Part shown: positions 10,275 through 18,572 of the stretch, one piece after another
Layout: each line of letters begins with the position of its first letter
Numbering within the stretch: the first letter of the stretch is position 1
DNA from: Actinophytocola sp963729115
Lineage (GTDB): Bacteria > Actinomycetota > Actinomycetes > Mycobacteriales > Pseudonocardiaceae
Reading direction: 5' to 3'
Length of the DNA stretch: 64,000 nt
NCBI GenBank assembly: GCA_963729115.1
Contig: CAVSMR010000017.1
Coordinates: 124,001-188,000, forward strand
Notes under the pieces: generated by a model
What the model was told of the DNA's origin: nothing
Seen by the model: only the letters and a program-made list of their open reading frames with translations
The model's database searches: none
Translations under genes and position numbers: made by a program

Positions 10275-10934
10275 GTGCGCCCGCCCCCGGCGCTGCCCCG
10301 GCAGCTGGCCACGCCACTCGCGGTGGTCGCCGTGCTCGCGGCCGCGACGGTGGTCGTGCTCGGGATCGCCTTCGCGCAGGACACGACCGGGACGGCGTTC
10401 GACACCTTCGCCCAGCGTCACCTCTGGGGGCTCGGTTCGCCGTGGTACCAGCTCGCCGAGCTGATCGACTTCACCGCGGAGCCCGTGGGTGTCGTGCTGG
10501 TGCTCGGCGCCCTGCTGCTCGTCCTGCGCCGGCTCGGCCACCGCCGCGCGATGCTGCTCCTGGTGGCCGGCACCGCCGCGTCCGTCGCCACCACCACCGC
10601 GCTCAAGCCCGTGGTGGGCCGCGACATCAACAACGGCTTCCTCGCCTTTCCCAGCGGCCACACGGCGACCGCGACGTCCATCGCGCTGGTGTGCGTGCTG
10701 GTGATCGTGCAGCGGCGCCGGCTGGGCGCCACCGCCGGGATGCTGCTGGCCGCCGCGGTGGTGATCCCGGCGGCGGCCGCGATGGCCTGGGCGATGGTGG
10801 TCGACAACTCCCACTACCCGACCGACACCCTCGGCGGCTTCTGCGTCGCGCTGGTGCTGGTGCCGCTCACCGCACGGGTGATCGACGTGGTCGCGGACCG
10901 GCGGCTCAGGCGAACGGACGCATCGCGGGCCTGA
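10275..10934 (+). CDS. PAP2-family membrane phosphatase
   Basis: About 219 residues with five to six hydrophobic segments and the PAP2 acid phosphatase signatures: a Lys/Arg motif (LKPVVGRD), PSGHTATAT with the catalytic His, and SHYPTDTLGG with the third-motif His and Asp. Members dephosphorylate lipid pyrophosphates such as undecaprenyl pyrophosphate, fitting recycling of the carrier released by polymerisation. GTG 10275 has a GGAG 8 nt upstream. A TTG at 10227 overlapping the previous stop is an alternative start. The 3' end overlaps the convergent aminotransferase by 29 bp. Confidence 0.85.
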   Translation: MRPPPALPRQLATPLAVVAVLAAATVVVLGIAFAQDTTGTAFDTFAQRHLWGLGSPWYQLAELIDFTAEPVGVVLVLGALLLVLRRLGHRRAMLLLVAGTAASVATTTALKPVVGRDINNGFLAFPSGHTATATSIALVCVLVIVQRRRLGATAGMLLAAAVVIPAAAAMAWAMVVDNSHYPTDTLGGFCVALVLVPLTARVIDVVADRRLRRTDASRA

Positions 10935-12228
10935 CCGCGCGCCCGCCGGTCCAGGCCGACGGATCGCCCGCGTCGAGCGCCTTGGCGTACACCGCACACG
11001 CCTGCGCGACCGCGTCCACGGTACGCGCGATGTCCACATCGGACAGCGCGGCGCTCACCACGAAGGACGGTGCGAGCACGCCGTGCAGGATGAGCTGGCG
11101 CAGGAACAGCGTCCGGTACTCCTGGGACGGGCGCAGCTCGCCGTCGAGCGTGGCGAACACCAGGTTGCACGAACGCCCCAGCAGCTGCACGTGGTCCGCG
11201 ACGCCCATTGCGTCCGCGACCTCGCGCACCCCGCGGGCCAACCGCCCGCCGATCTCGTGCAGCTGCTCGGCGATGCCCTCCTCGGCGTAGACGTCCATCA
11301 CCGCCATCGCCGCCGCGAGCGCGTGCGTCTCCGCGCCGTGGGTGGTGGACAGGAAGAAGACCCGCTCCCGGGTGTCGCGCAGGCCGCCCCGCTCCATCAG
11401 CTCCCGCCGCCCGGCCAGCGCGGACACCGCGAACCCGTTGCCGAGAGCCTTGCCGAACGTCGACAGGTCGGGCGTCACGCCGTAGACGCTCTGCGCGCCG
11501 GCCGCCGCCCACCGGAACCCGGTGATCATCTCGTCGAAGACGAGCACGACGCCGTGCTCGTCGGCGAGTGCGCGCAGCCCCGCCAGGTAGCCGGGCGGCG
11601 GTTCCTGCACCGTGGCCGGCTCCAGGATCAGGCAGGCGACCCGGCCCTCGTGCCGGTCCAGCAGCGCGGCCACCGCGTCGAGGTCCCCGTAGGGGAACGT
11701 GATGGTGTCCGCCGACTCCCCGCGCGAGGTGCCGGCGGGCATGGCGGTGCTGCCGACGAACCAGTCGTGGGTGGAGAAGAACGGGTGATCGGCGCACACC
11801 GCGACCAGGGGCCGGCCGGTCGTCGCGCGCGCGAGCCGGACGGCGGCCGTGGTCACGTCCGAGCCGTTCTTGGCGAACTTGACCATGTCCGTGCTCGGGA
11901 CCGTCGCGACGAAGCGCTCGGCCGCCTCGAGCTCGATGATGCTGGGCCGCACGAAGTTGGCGCCGGCCTCCAGCTGCGCGCGTACCGCGGCGAGCACCCG
12001 CGGGTGGGCGTGGCCGAGGGAGACCGACCGCAGCCCGGAGCCGTACTCGATATAGCGGTTGCCGTCCACGTCCCACACGTGCGCGCCGGCACCGCGGGCG
12101 ATCACCGGGGCGAGCCCGGCCGGGAACTGGTCGTCGTACTTCGAGTGGGTGTGCGCGCCACCCGGGACCAACGCGTGCAGGCGCTCGTTCGCCGCCTGCG
12201 ACCGCGGCAGCGGACGGCCTTGCACCAT
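10906..12228 (-). CDS. class III PLP aminotransferase (glutamate-1-semialdehyde aminomutase-like)
   Basis: 440 residues from ATG 12228, which has GGGAG 6 nt upstream. The fold-type I class III features are clear: FDEMITGFRW with the PLP-ring Asp near residue 232, and the Schiff-base lysine in TFGKALGNG at about Lys260. The closest family by motif is glutamate-1-semialdehyde 2,1-aminomutase, but the setting beside an Fe/2OG-type oxygenase and polysaccharide genes argues for a sugar or specialised amino acid substrate. Its 3' end overlaps the PAP2 gene. The oxygenase gene lies 89 bp upstream on the same strand. Confidence 0.9.
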   Translation of the reverse strand: MVQGRPLPRSQAANERLHALVPGGAHTHSKYDDQFPAGLAPVIARGAGAHVWDVDGNRYIEYGSGLRSVSLGHAHPRVLAAVRAQLEAGANFVRPSIIELEAAERFVATVPSTDMVKFAKNGSDVTTAAVRLARATTGRPLVAVCADHPFFSTHDWFVGSTAMPAGTSRGESADTITFPYGDLDAVAALLDRHEGRVACLILEPATVQEPPPGYLAGLRALADEHGVVLVFDEMITGFRWAAAGAQSVYGVTPDLSTFGKALGNGFAVSALAGRRELMERGGLRDTRERVFFLSTTHGAETHALAAAMAVMDVYAEEGIAEQLHEIGGRLARGVREVADAMGVADHVQLLGRSCNLVFATLDGELRPSQEYRTLFLRQLILHGVLAPSFVVSAALSDVDIARTVDAVAQACAVYAKALDAGDPSAWTGGRAVRPAMRPFA

Positions 12229-12317
12229 TCGGCTCCCAACGTGTCCGCGCGCCTCCGTCAGGCGCCCGCCGGACCCAGTGTGGTCGACGGGGCCGGCGGG
12301 CGTCCAACGGATGGCGG

Positions 12318-13235
12318 TCAGCTGGGGACGTACACCTTCATGCCGGCGTCCGTGCCGGGGGTGTCGTACGGCGCGACCTCGTCCTCGGTGAAGTCGGCCA
12401 GGTCCGACAGCCGGCGGAAGTCGCGCAGCGCGGTGCCGGTGCACCGCACGTCCGCGACCGGCGCGCCCTGCCCGCTGCGCACGTCCGCGACGTGCACCGT
12501 GCGGAAGTCGATGCTGTAGCGGGTCGCGGCGCTCGTGTTGGGGATCGAGGCGTGCAGCTGGTCACCCGAGAACAGCATCACGCCGCCGACCGGCGGGACC
12601 AGCGTCAGCCGCGGCTCGTCCGCGCCGAGGTCCTGGGTCGGGGCGGGGTGCACGCGGGTGTCCTTCCCGCCGCTGAAGTCCTTGATGTGCCCGCGCCACG
12701 CGTTGGCCACGTAGTAGTTGTAGTCGCCGCTGTTGTTCGGGATCTCCCGGCCGAACCACCGCGGGTAGAACTCCATGATGTTGTTCGCCTCGACCGGCCA
12801 CACCGGCAGCCACCAGTTGACCTGTGCGCGGGGCGCGGCGTACCAGGTGTCGCGGTGGGCCTGGAAGGCGTACGCGATCCCGGTGTTCAGGCCACCCTCC
12901 GGGAACGCCGTGCGCAGCTTCGGCACGTCGGCGTGGACCTCGCCCGGGTCGGCGCCGAGCGCGTTGACGATCTTGCGCACGTGCCCGATCGAGTCGGGGT
13001 GGTGGATGAACTTCGGCTTGAAGTCGATCAGCAGGTCGGCGAGCTCCTCGGGGGACCGCCGGGTGTGGACACCGGTCGGCTCGTCCGGGCTGAGAGCCTC
13101 GGTGACGAGGCCACGGGCGAATTCGGCGAAGGCCGCGATCTCGGGCACGTGGGTGTAGACGATCACGTCGCCCGCGAACAATCGGCGTCGTCGTTCGTCG
13201 TCGTCGAACGACGGGTCGATGTGGACGTTGGCCAT
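12318..13235 (-). CDS. phytanoyl-CoA dioxygenase-like Fe(II)/2-oxoglutarate oxygenase
   Basis: The 305-residue protein carries an HxD pair (AHRDTW, His127/Asp129), a distal His in DQLHAS (His228) and an Arg in the following strand (Arg239 or Arg245). This is the facial triad plus 2-oxoglutarate-anchoring layout of the PhyH/Fe(II)-2OG superfamily. The substrate is unknown. The ATG has a strong GGAGGAATC Shine-Dalgarno. It probably shares transcription with the class III aminotransferase and diverges from the class IV aminotransferase. Assignment to the PhyH branch rests on motif spacing only. Confidence 0.75.
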   Translation of the reverse strand: MANVHIDPSFDDDERRRRLFAGDVIVYTHVPEIAAFAEFARGLVTEALSPDEPTGVHTRRSPEELADLLIDFKPKFIHHPDSIGHVRKIVNALGADPGEVHADVPKLRTAFPEGGLNTGIAYAFQAHRDTWYAAPRAQVNWWLPVWPVEANNIMEFYPRWFGREIPNNSGDYNYYVANAWRGHIKDFSGGKDTRVHPAPTQDLGADEPRLTLVPPVGGVMLFSGDQLHASIPNTSAATRYSIDFRTVHVADVRSGQGAPVADVRCTGTALRDFRRLSDLADFTEDEVAPYDTPGTDAGMKVYVPS

Positions 13236-13459
13236 GATTCCTCCGGAAGCTGGTTGAGCCGCTCCCGGAGAGAGTCGGTGGACTCCCGCCGATCGTTACG
13301 TTGCGCGACATGATTGGGGCCACCTCACGTAACGACCGGGCCGAGGACCGCGAACTGAATTGTGAGGGCGCACGGACGAGCCGTGGTGCCCGGCGCTCGG
13401 CGTGCTCGTTCGCAGAACGCGCGCGCGGCGCCCCGCGATCGAACGAGGAGACGGCATCC
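13236..13459. promoter_or_regulatory. divergent control region with inverted repeat
   Basis: This 224-bp region separates the divergent oxygenase and class IV aminotransferase genes, so it should hold both promoters. It contains an 8-bp inverted repeat, CGTTACGT at 13294-13301 and ACGTAACG at 13327-13334, 25 bp apart, which could bind a regulator. No regulator gene is adjacent. Confidence 0.4.
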
Positions 13460-14416
13460 GTGGCACACACCGCGTCGCTCTCACAGCTTCAATCCCCGCC
13501 ATGGGCGCTGGTCAACGGCGAGCTGGTGGCCTACGACGACGTGCGGATCCACATCGGTGCCGAGGCGCTCACCCGGGCGCTGAGCGTGTTCGAGGGCGTC
13601 AAGGGCTACTGGAACAGTGCGGGCACCGAATTCGCGATCCGCACGCCACGGGCGCATTACGACCGCCTCTGCCGGTCCGCGAAACTGCTCCACATTCCGA
13701 TTACGTTCAGTTACGAGGACTACGTCAACGGTCTCGCCGAGCTCGGCCGCCGGCTGCTCGTGCCGGAGCGCGACCTGTGGTTCCGGACGACCCTCTACGT
13801 GACCCAGGGGCACTGGGGCGAGGAGACCGCGGCGGACCTCGTCGTGACCGCGTTCACCCAGCAGAAGCACGACCCGGAGCCGATGCGGCTGGGGGTCACC
13901 ACGTGGCGGCGGGCGGGTGACGTCGCCCTGCCGTCCAGGGTGAAGTCGAGCGCGAACTACGTCATCGGCAGGCTCGCCCGGATCGACGTGCGCCGGCTGG
14001 GGTACGACGACGCCATCCTGCTCAACGAGTCGGGCCGGGTCGCCGAGGCCACCGGGGCGTGCGTCGTCACCGCGACGCGGGACGGGGTGGCGAGCCCGCC
14101 GACGAGCGAGGGGTGTCTGGACAGCATCACGGTCGCCACGATCGCCGAGGTGTGCCGCGATCTCGGCGTGCCGTTCGAGCGCCGGCCGCTGGATCGCACG
14201 GAGCTGCTCACGGCCGACGAGTGCGGGCTCGCGGGGACCATCACCGAGCTGACCCTCGTCGAGGAGATCGACGGCTACCACTACGAACGGGCCGGGGTGC
14301 TGAGCCGGGTCCGGCAGCGGTACCTCGACGTGATGCGCCGCGACGCGACCCTGCGGGGCACCGAGCTGCTGCCGCTGATCGCCGCCGACGAGATCACCGC
14401 GCCGCGCGCCAGCTGA
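13460..14416 (+). CDS. class IV PLP aminotransferase (branched-chain / D-amino acid type)
   Basis: About 318 residues from GTG 13460, chosen because GAGGAG lies 9 nt upstream and residues from there match the family start (WALVNGELV). Fold-type IV features are present: the catalytic Lys near residue 162 in RVKSSANYVIG and the EATGA motif near residue 196. The family transaminates branched-chain or D-amino acids or lyses aminodeoxychorismate, and these cannot be separated here. It is divergent from the oxygenase-aminotransferase pair and may supply an amino donor or amino acid decoration. A strong hairpin follows its stop. Confidence 0.86.
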   Translation: MAHTASLSQLQSPPWALVNGELVAYDDVRIHIGAEALTRALSVFEGVKGYWNSAGTEFAIRTPRAHYDRLCRSAKLLHIPITFSYEDYVNGLAELGRRLLVPERDLWFRTTLYVTQGHWGEETAADLVVTAFTQQKHDPEPMRLGVTTWRRAGDVALPSRVKSSANYVIGRLARIDVRRLGYDDAILLNESGRVAEATGACVVTATRDGVASPPTSEGCLDSITVATIAEVCRDLGVPFERRPLDRTELLTADECGLAGTITELTLVEEIDGYHYERAGVLSRVRQRYLDVMRRDATLRGTELLPLIAADEITAPRAS

Positions 14417-14432
14417 CCCACCGGTACCGCAA

Positions 14433-14465
14433 CGCCCGCCCGCACGGAGTCCGTGCGGGCGGGCG
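14433..14465. terminator. bidirectional terminator hairpin
   Basis: A near-perfect GC-rich inverted repeat (CGCCCGCCCGCACGG against its complement, loop GAGTC) lies between the convergent class IV aminotransferase and RmlC-like genes. It lacks a long T tract, as is usual in actinomycetes. Confidence 0.75.
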
Positions 14466-14482
14466 CCTGTCTGTGGCTCTCG

Positions 14483-15040
14483 TCAGCGGGCCGCCAGCTG
14501 CGCGGCGGCCTCGGCCAACGGGCGACCCGCCCGGTCGCGCTCGGACGTCACCGACACCGGCAGCGGCCAGTCGATCGCGAGCTCTGGATCGTCGAACGCG
14601 ATGGCGACGTCCTCGGCGGGGTCGTGCGCCCGGTCGATCCGGTAGGAGATGTCCGCGGGCTCGGTGAGCGCCTGGAAGCCGTGCGCGCACCCGGCGGGCA
14701 CGTACAGGGTCACCTGCGTCTCCCCGCTGAGCCGGAAGTACTCCTTCGCGCCGTACGTGGCCGAACCGTGCCGCAGGTCCACGACGACGTCGAAGACCTC
14801 GCCGTAGGAACAGCGGACCAGCTTCGCCTCGCCCGCGCCGGACCGCACGTGCATGCCCCGGATGACGCCGCGGCGCGAGCGCGAGAGGCTGTCCTGCACG
14901 AACGCGTCCGGGTCGATCCCGGCCGCCCGCACCACGTCACGGTCGAAGGTCCGGCTGAAGAACCCGCGCTCGTCGGTGTGCGGGGTCGGCTCGAACAGGA
15001 GGGCACCGGCGATCGCCGGCACCGCAACGACCTTCATCAT
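14483..15040 (-). CDS. rfbC: dTDP-4-dehydrorhamnose 3,5-epimerase-like cupin
   Basis: 185 residues with RmlC hallmarks: DERGFFSRTF near the N terminus, GVIRGMH with the catalytic His around residue 60, and the AGCAHGF segment. The family epimerises C3 and/or C5 of 4-keto-6-deoxy nucleotide sugars. No RmlA, RmlB or RmlD is seen in the window, so the substrate may come from elsewhere or be non-canonical. It starts at ATG 15040 and overlaps the pyruvyl transferase stop (ATGA). It is the last gene of the long minus-strand operon. Confidence 0.85.
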   Translation of the reverse strand: MMKVVAVPAIAGALLFEPTPHTDERGFFSRTFDRDVVRAAGIDPDAFVQDSLSRSRRGVIRGMHVRSGAGEAKLVRCSYGEVFDVVVDLRHGSATYGAKEYFRLSGETQVTLYVPAGCAHGFQALTEPADISYRIDRAHDPAEDVAIAFDDPELAIDWPLPVSVTSERDRAGRPLAEAAAQLAAR

Positions 15041-16311
15041 GCCTCCGTCGTCTGCGGGGTGGCCTCGGCCGCGGATCCGCGGGTCCCGAACAGCGCCGCC
15101 GACAGCACCCCGAACTGGCGGTCCAGCTCGGCCGCGAACTGCTCGTTGCGCCGGACCATACCCGCCCGCAGCTCCTCCGTCCGGCGCTCCACCTCGGTGA
15201 ACTGCTCCATGAGCCGCGCCAGGTCGAGCGAGCGCAGGTGCTGGCAGTACTCGCCCAGCCCCATGTCCCGCATGAGCACGTCGTTCTTCGGCGCGTACGC
15301 GAGCGAGACGGTCGGTCTCGCCACCTTCAGGGCACACAACACGTTGTGGTACCTGGTGGCGACCACCGACCGGACGAACACCATCTCGCGCAACACGTCC
15401 TCGAGGGAGGACAGCGGCACGAGGGAGACCTCCGCGTCCGGCCGCCGGTCCCGCACGTACGCCAGCACCGCGTCGGCCGTCTCGAGGTCGGTGCGGTCGC
15501 CGACGAAGAGCCGGACCGGGCGGTCCGCGTCGGCCAGCCAGACCACGAACTCGCTGATCTTCGCGAGGTAGTCCGCGTGGATCTCGTCGGCGCGCGCCCG
15601 GTCATCGTTCCCGCCGTGGTAGGACATGACGCCGACGCCGACGGTGCGGCTCGCCGCGACCGGCTCGGCGTGCGGCACCGGCATCGCGTAGACCAGGTCC
15701 GGGTAGACCGGGTCGCCGGTGGTGTCGACGCCCATCGTGCGCACCGCCGCGCGGGACGGCTCGTCCCGGAAGGAGCGGTAGCTCGCGAGCCGCGCGGCGA
15801 GCCCGAAGAAGGCACGGGTCAGCCGGGCCCGCATGACGTTCGCCCCGACGCTCACCAGGGCGACCTTGGTGCCGAACAGGCGCCCGGCGAGCGACACCAG
15901 CAGCAGCATGTACGGGAAGCCCCAGGCGTGCAGCGGCAGCTCGGCCTCCAGCACGCCCATGCCGGGCACGATCACGACGTCGTGCCTGCGCACCCAGCGG
16001 AACGTGCGGGGCAGGTCGATGAGCTTGCCCACGCTCTTCTGCACGACCGTCCACAACCGGCCGCCCGAGCGTTCCTTCCCGTAGTACCAGTGCAAGGGGA
16101 TCGCCGGCACGCCGTACCGCTTGGTGATCGTGCGCGGGCCCATGCACATGAAGTCGATGACGGCGTCGGGATGACGCTTGCGCAGGAACTCCATGATCAC
16201 GGCGAGCGACCCGTCGTTGCCCAGGTTCCCGGAACCGAGCAGCCCGAACACCCCGACCCGTGGCGGGCGGGGGGCGGACGCGGCCGAGCCGCGCCGGCCG
16301 CGAAGGATCAT
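15037..16311 (-). CDS. polysaccharide pyruvyl transferase family protein
   Basis: The 424-residue protein has the PF04230 pattern: an N-terminal GLLGSGNLGNDG loop, then GPRTITKRYG, and a C-terminal VVATRYHNVLCALKV segment with the conserved Arg-x-His. Members transfer pyruvate from phosphoenolpyruvate to make ketals on exopolysaccharides, adding negative charge. Its 5' end overlaps the GT2 stop by 4 bp. The final 60 residues look helical and charged and may form a coiled-coil tail. Confidence 0.9.
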   Translation of the reverse strand: MILRGRRGSAASAPRPPRVGVFGLLGSGNLGNDGSLAVIMEFLRKRHPDAVIDFMCMGPRTITKRYGVPAIPLHWYYGKERSGGRLWTVVQKSVGKLIDLPRTFRWVRRHDVVIVPGMGVLEAELPLHAWGFPYMLLLVSLAGRLFGTKVALVSVGANVMRARLTRAFFGLAARLASYRSFRDEPSRAAVRTMGVDTTGDPVYPDLVYAMPVPHAEPVAASRTVGVGVMSYHGGNDDRARADEIHADYLAKISEFVVWLADADRPVRLFVGDRTDLETADAVLAYVRDRRPDAEVSLVPLSSLEDVLREMVFVRSVVATRYHNVLCALKVARPTVSLAYAPKNDVLMRDMGLGEYCQHLRSLDLARLMEQFTEVERRTEELRAGMVRRNEQFAAELDRQFGVLSAALFGTRGSAAEATPQTTEA

Positions 16312-17255
16312 GCTGGCGCGCCCTTGCCGCCGACGACGAGATCGACCCGGATGTCGGCCGGATCGGTGTCCGCGTCCGGCAGCTCACCCAGCCGGCCCCA
16401 CTCCCCGCGGGTCGCCCGGCTGGTCAGCCACTGCGCCAGGTACTTCATGCACGTGCGCCGGTCGGCCGGGGACAGAGGCGCGCGGCGGATCGCGGCGGCG
16501 TAGCCGCCGACGTACTCGAGCAGCAGCCGCGGCAGGGGATGCCGCAGGCGGTTCGCCCGGCGCGGGTCGAAGTTCGCGCAGCGGGTCCGGATCGTGGGGT
16601 TGGCCCGCTCCGAACGGTTCGGGTGGTCCCGGCGGAAGTAGAGCCAGTCGGGCACCTGGAGGAACGGGCCGTGCAGCACGAGCTCGGCGACGATCACGCG
16701 GTCCGCGTGGTGGTAGCTGCCGTGCGGGGCGCAGCTGCGCAGCACCCGGGAGCGCAGGACGCCGTTGTCGTCGTCGCCGCCGCTCGCGAACAGCAGGCTG
16801 CGGAACCGTTCCGGCGCGCTCGCGGACGCGGAGGTGAGCGGGTAGCGCACCGCCTGCGTCACGTCGCCCGCGGGGTCGATCATCACGGTCCACGAGTGGG
16901 CGAGCACCGCCGCCGGGTTCTCGTCCAGCGCGTCGACGCAGCGCTGCAGCAGGTCGCGGGCGTACAGGTCGTCGTCGGAGGCCCACTTGAACAGCTCGCC
17001 GCGCGACTCGGCGAAGACCAGGTTGTGGTTCGGCGCGCAGCCGACGTTCTGCGGCAGCCGCAGGTAGCGCACCCGCGAGTCCTGCTTGGCGTACCGGCGG
17101 CAGAGCGCCTCGGTTCCGTCGGTGGAGGCGTTGTCCGCGATGATCAGCTCGAAGTCGTCGAAGGTCTGCGACAGCAACGAGTCCAGCGACTCGGCGAGGA
17201 ACTCCTCGCCGTTGTAGACGGGTAGCCCGATGCTCAGCCTTGGCACGGCGCTCAT
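16308..17255 (-). CDS. glycosyltransferase family 2 protein
   Basis: 315 residues with a GT-A fold: LSIGLPVYNGEE at the N terminus, IIADNASTDGT near residue 36, and a KWASDDDLY segment near residue 90 that supplies the metal- and donor-binding Asp residues. No membrane segment is visible, so it is probably a cytoplasmic transferase that extends the lipid-linked repeat unit. It overlaps both neighbours by ATGA, with the flippase upstream and the pyruvyl transferase downstream. Confidence 0.92.
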   Translation of the reverse strand: MSAVPRLSIGLPVYNGEEFLAESLDSLLSQTFDDFELIIADNASTDGTEALCRRYAKQDSRVRYLRLPQNVGCAPNHNLVFAESRGELFKWASDDDLYARDLLQRCVDALDENPAAVLAHSWTVMIDPAGDVTQAVRYPLTSASASAPERFRSLLFASGGDDDNGVLRSRVLRSCAPHGSYHHADRVIVAELVLHGPFLQVPDWLYFRRDHPNRSERANPTIRTRCANFDPRRANRLRHPLPRLLLEYVGGYAAAIRRAPLSPADRRTCMKYLAQWLTSRATRGEWGRLGELPDADTDPADIRVDLVVGGKGAPA

Positions 17256-18565
17256 GTCGTTCTCATCTCCTCGTGTTCCCCCGCGGGCACGGTGTCGACG
17301 GCACCGACGACGTCGACGGCCGGCTCTGGCACCGGCAGGCTCTCGTGCTCGCGCAGTCCTGCGTTCAACTGCCACCACCACAGCCCGGCGGAGCAGACCA
17401 TCGCAGTCGTGGATCCCCAGCTCGCCCCGACGACACCGCCGAGGATGGCGCCCAGCACGCCGCCGCCGAAGTACCCGGCGGACGAGATCAGCTGCACCCG
17501 CACGCTGCGCCGCGCCGCGCCGAGCGCGCGCAGCCCGGCGGCGGCGCCCGACACGATGCCGGTGGCGCTGAGCGCGATGGTGACCGGCAGCACCAGCTGG
17601 GAGGCCGGCGCCCAGACCTCGTGCAGCAGGTACTCGCCGGCCGAGTCCGGCAGCACCAGCAGCAGCGAGATCCCCCAGGCCAGCGCCGCGACGGCCTGCA
17701 CGCCACCGAGCATCAGGCAGAACCTGCGCAGGCGGTGCGGTGCCCGGCGCAGCACGCGCGCGGCCTCCGGCACGGCGACCAGGTTGAGTCCCATGAGCAG
17801 CGCCATGAACGGCCCCAGGAGCAGTTCGGCACCGCGGATGGCGCCGACCCCGGCCAGCCCGATGATCCCGCCGACGGCGTACATGCGCAGCTGTCCGGCG
17901 CCGCTGTTGCTGACGTTCTCCACGAGGTAGCGGGAGCCCAGGTCGCGGTGGTCGCGCAGCCACTCGCGGGTCAGCGCGATCCGCGGCCGGATTCCGCTCA
18001 GCAGCCAGCCGACGACGCCGCCGACCATCGCCGCGCCACCCCACGCCAGGACGAAGCCCGCGACGCTGCCGTGGTCGGCGGCCACCAACAGCAGGGGGAC
18101 CATGCTGACGGCCCACACGAGGTCGACGAGCACGGCGCTGCGGCCCTGCCCGTTGGCGAAGAACGCGAACCGCCAGCTGTCCTGCAGCAGCAGCGCGGGC
18201 GTCACGATCCCCAGCGCGATGAACGCCCGGCCGAACGAGTCGCCCACCGCCATCCCGATCGCGCAGCTGAGCACGCCGAAGCACAGGCCCACCGAGATCG
18301 CCGTGCCCCCGGAATGGCTGGTCGCGTTGCGCCAGCGTTCCCTGGCCACGCCGCTGAACCGCACCACGAGCGGATCGGTGCCGAGTCCACGGGACAGGTT
18401 CAGGATCACGCCGTAGGTCACCCAGGCGAGGCTGAAGATGCCGAAGGCCGCGACGCCGAGCGACCGGGCGACGAACACGCCGACCAGGAAGTTGGTCATG
18501 CTCGACACGGCCTGGTCGGCGAGGCCCCAGGTGAGCCGACGCGCCAAACCTCGCGCGAATGACAT
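17252..18565 (-). CDS. oligosaccharide flippase (Wzx/MVF-like)
   Basis: The 437-residue protein has about twelve hydrophobic segments and the typical N terminus of the polysaccharide biosynthesis/MATE-like exporter family (WGLADQAVSSMTNFLVGVF). The family moves undecaprenyl-linked repeat units across the membrane, the step before Wzy polymerisation. It sits 7 bp after the DUF4910 gene and overlaps GT2 by 4 bp. Family level is secure from topology and gene context, and the substrate is not known. Confidence 0.88.
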   Translation of the reverse strand: MSFARGLARRLTWGLADQAVSSMTNFLVGVFVARSLGVAAFGIFSLAWVTYGVILNLSRGLGTDPLVVRFSGVARERWRNATSHSGGTAISVGLCFGVLSCAIGMAVGDSFGRAFIALGIVTPALLLQDSWRFAFFANGQGRSAVLVDLVWAVSMVPLLLVAADHGSVAGFVLAWGGAAMVGGVVGWLLSGIRPRIALTREWLRDHRDLGSRYLVENVSNSGAGQLRMYAVGGIIGLAGVGAIRGAELLLGPFMALLMGLNLVAVPEAARVLRRAPHRLRRFCLMLGGVQAVAALAWGISLLLVLPDSAGEYLLHEVWAPASQLVLPVTIALSATGIVSGAAAGLRALGAARRSVRVQLISSAGYFGGGVLGAILGGVVGASWGSTTAMVCSAGLWWWQLNAGLREHESLPVPEPAVDVVGAVDTVPAGEHEEMRTT

Positions 18566-18572
18566 CCGGCAT

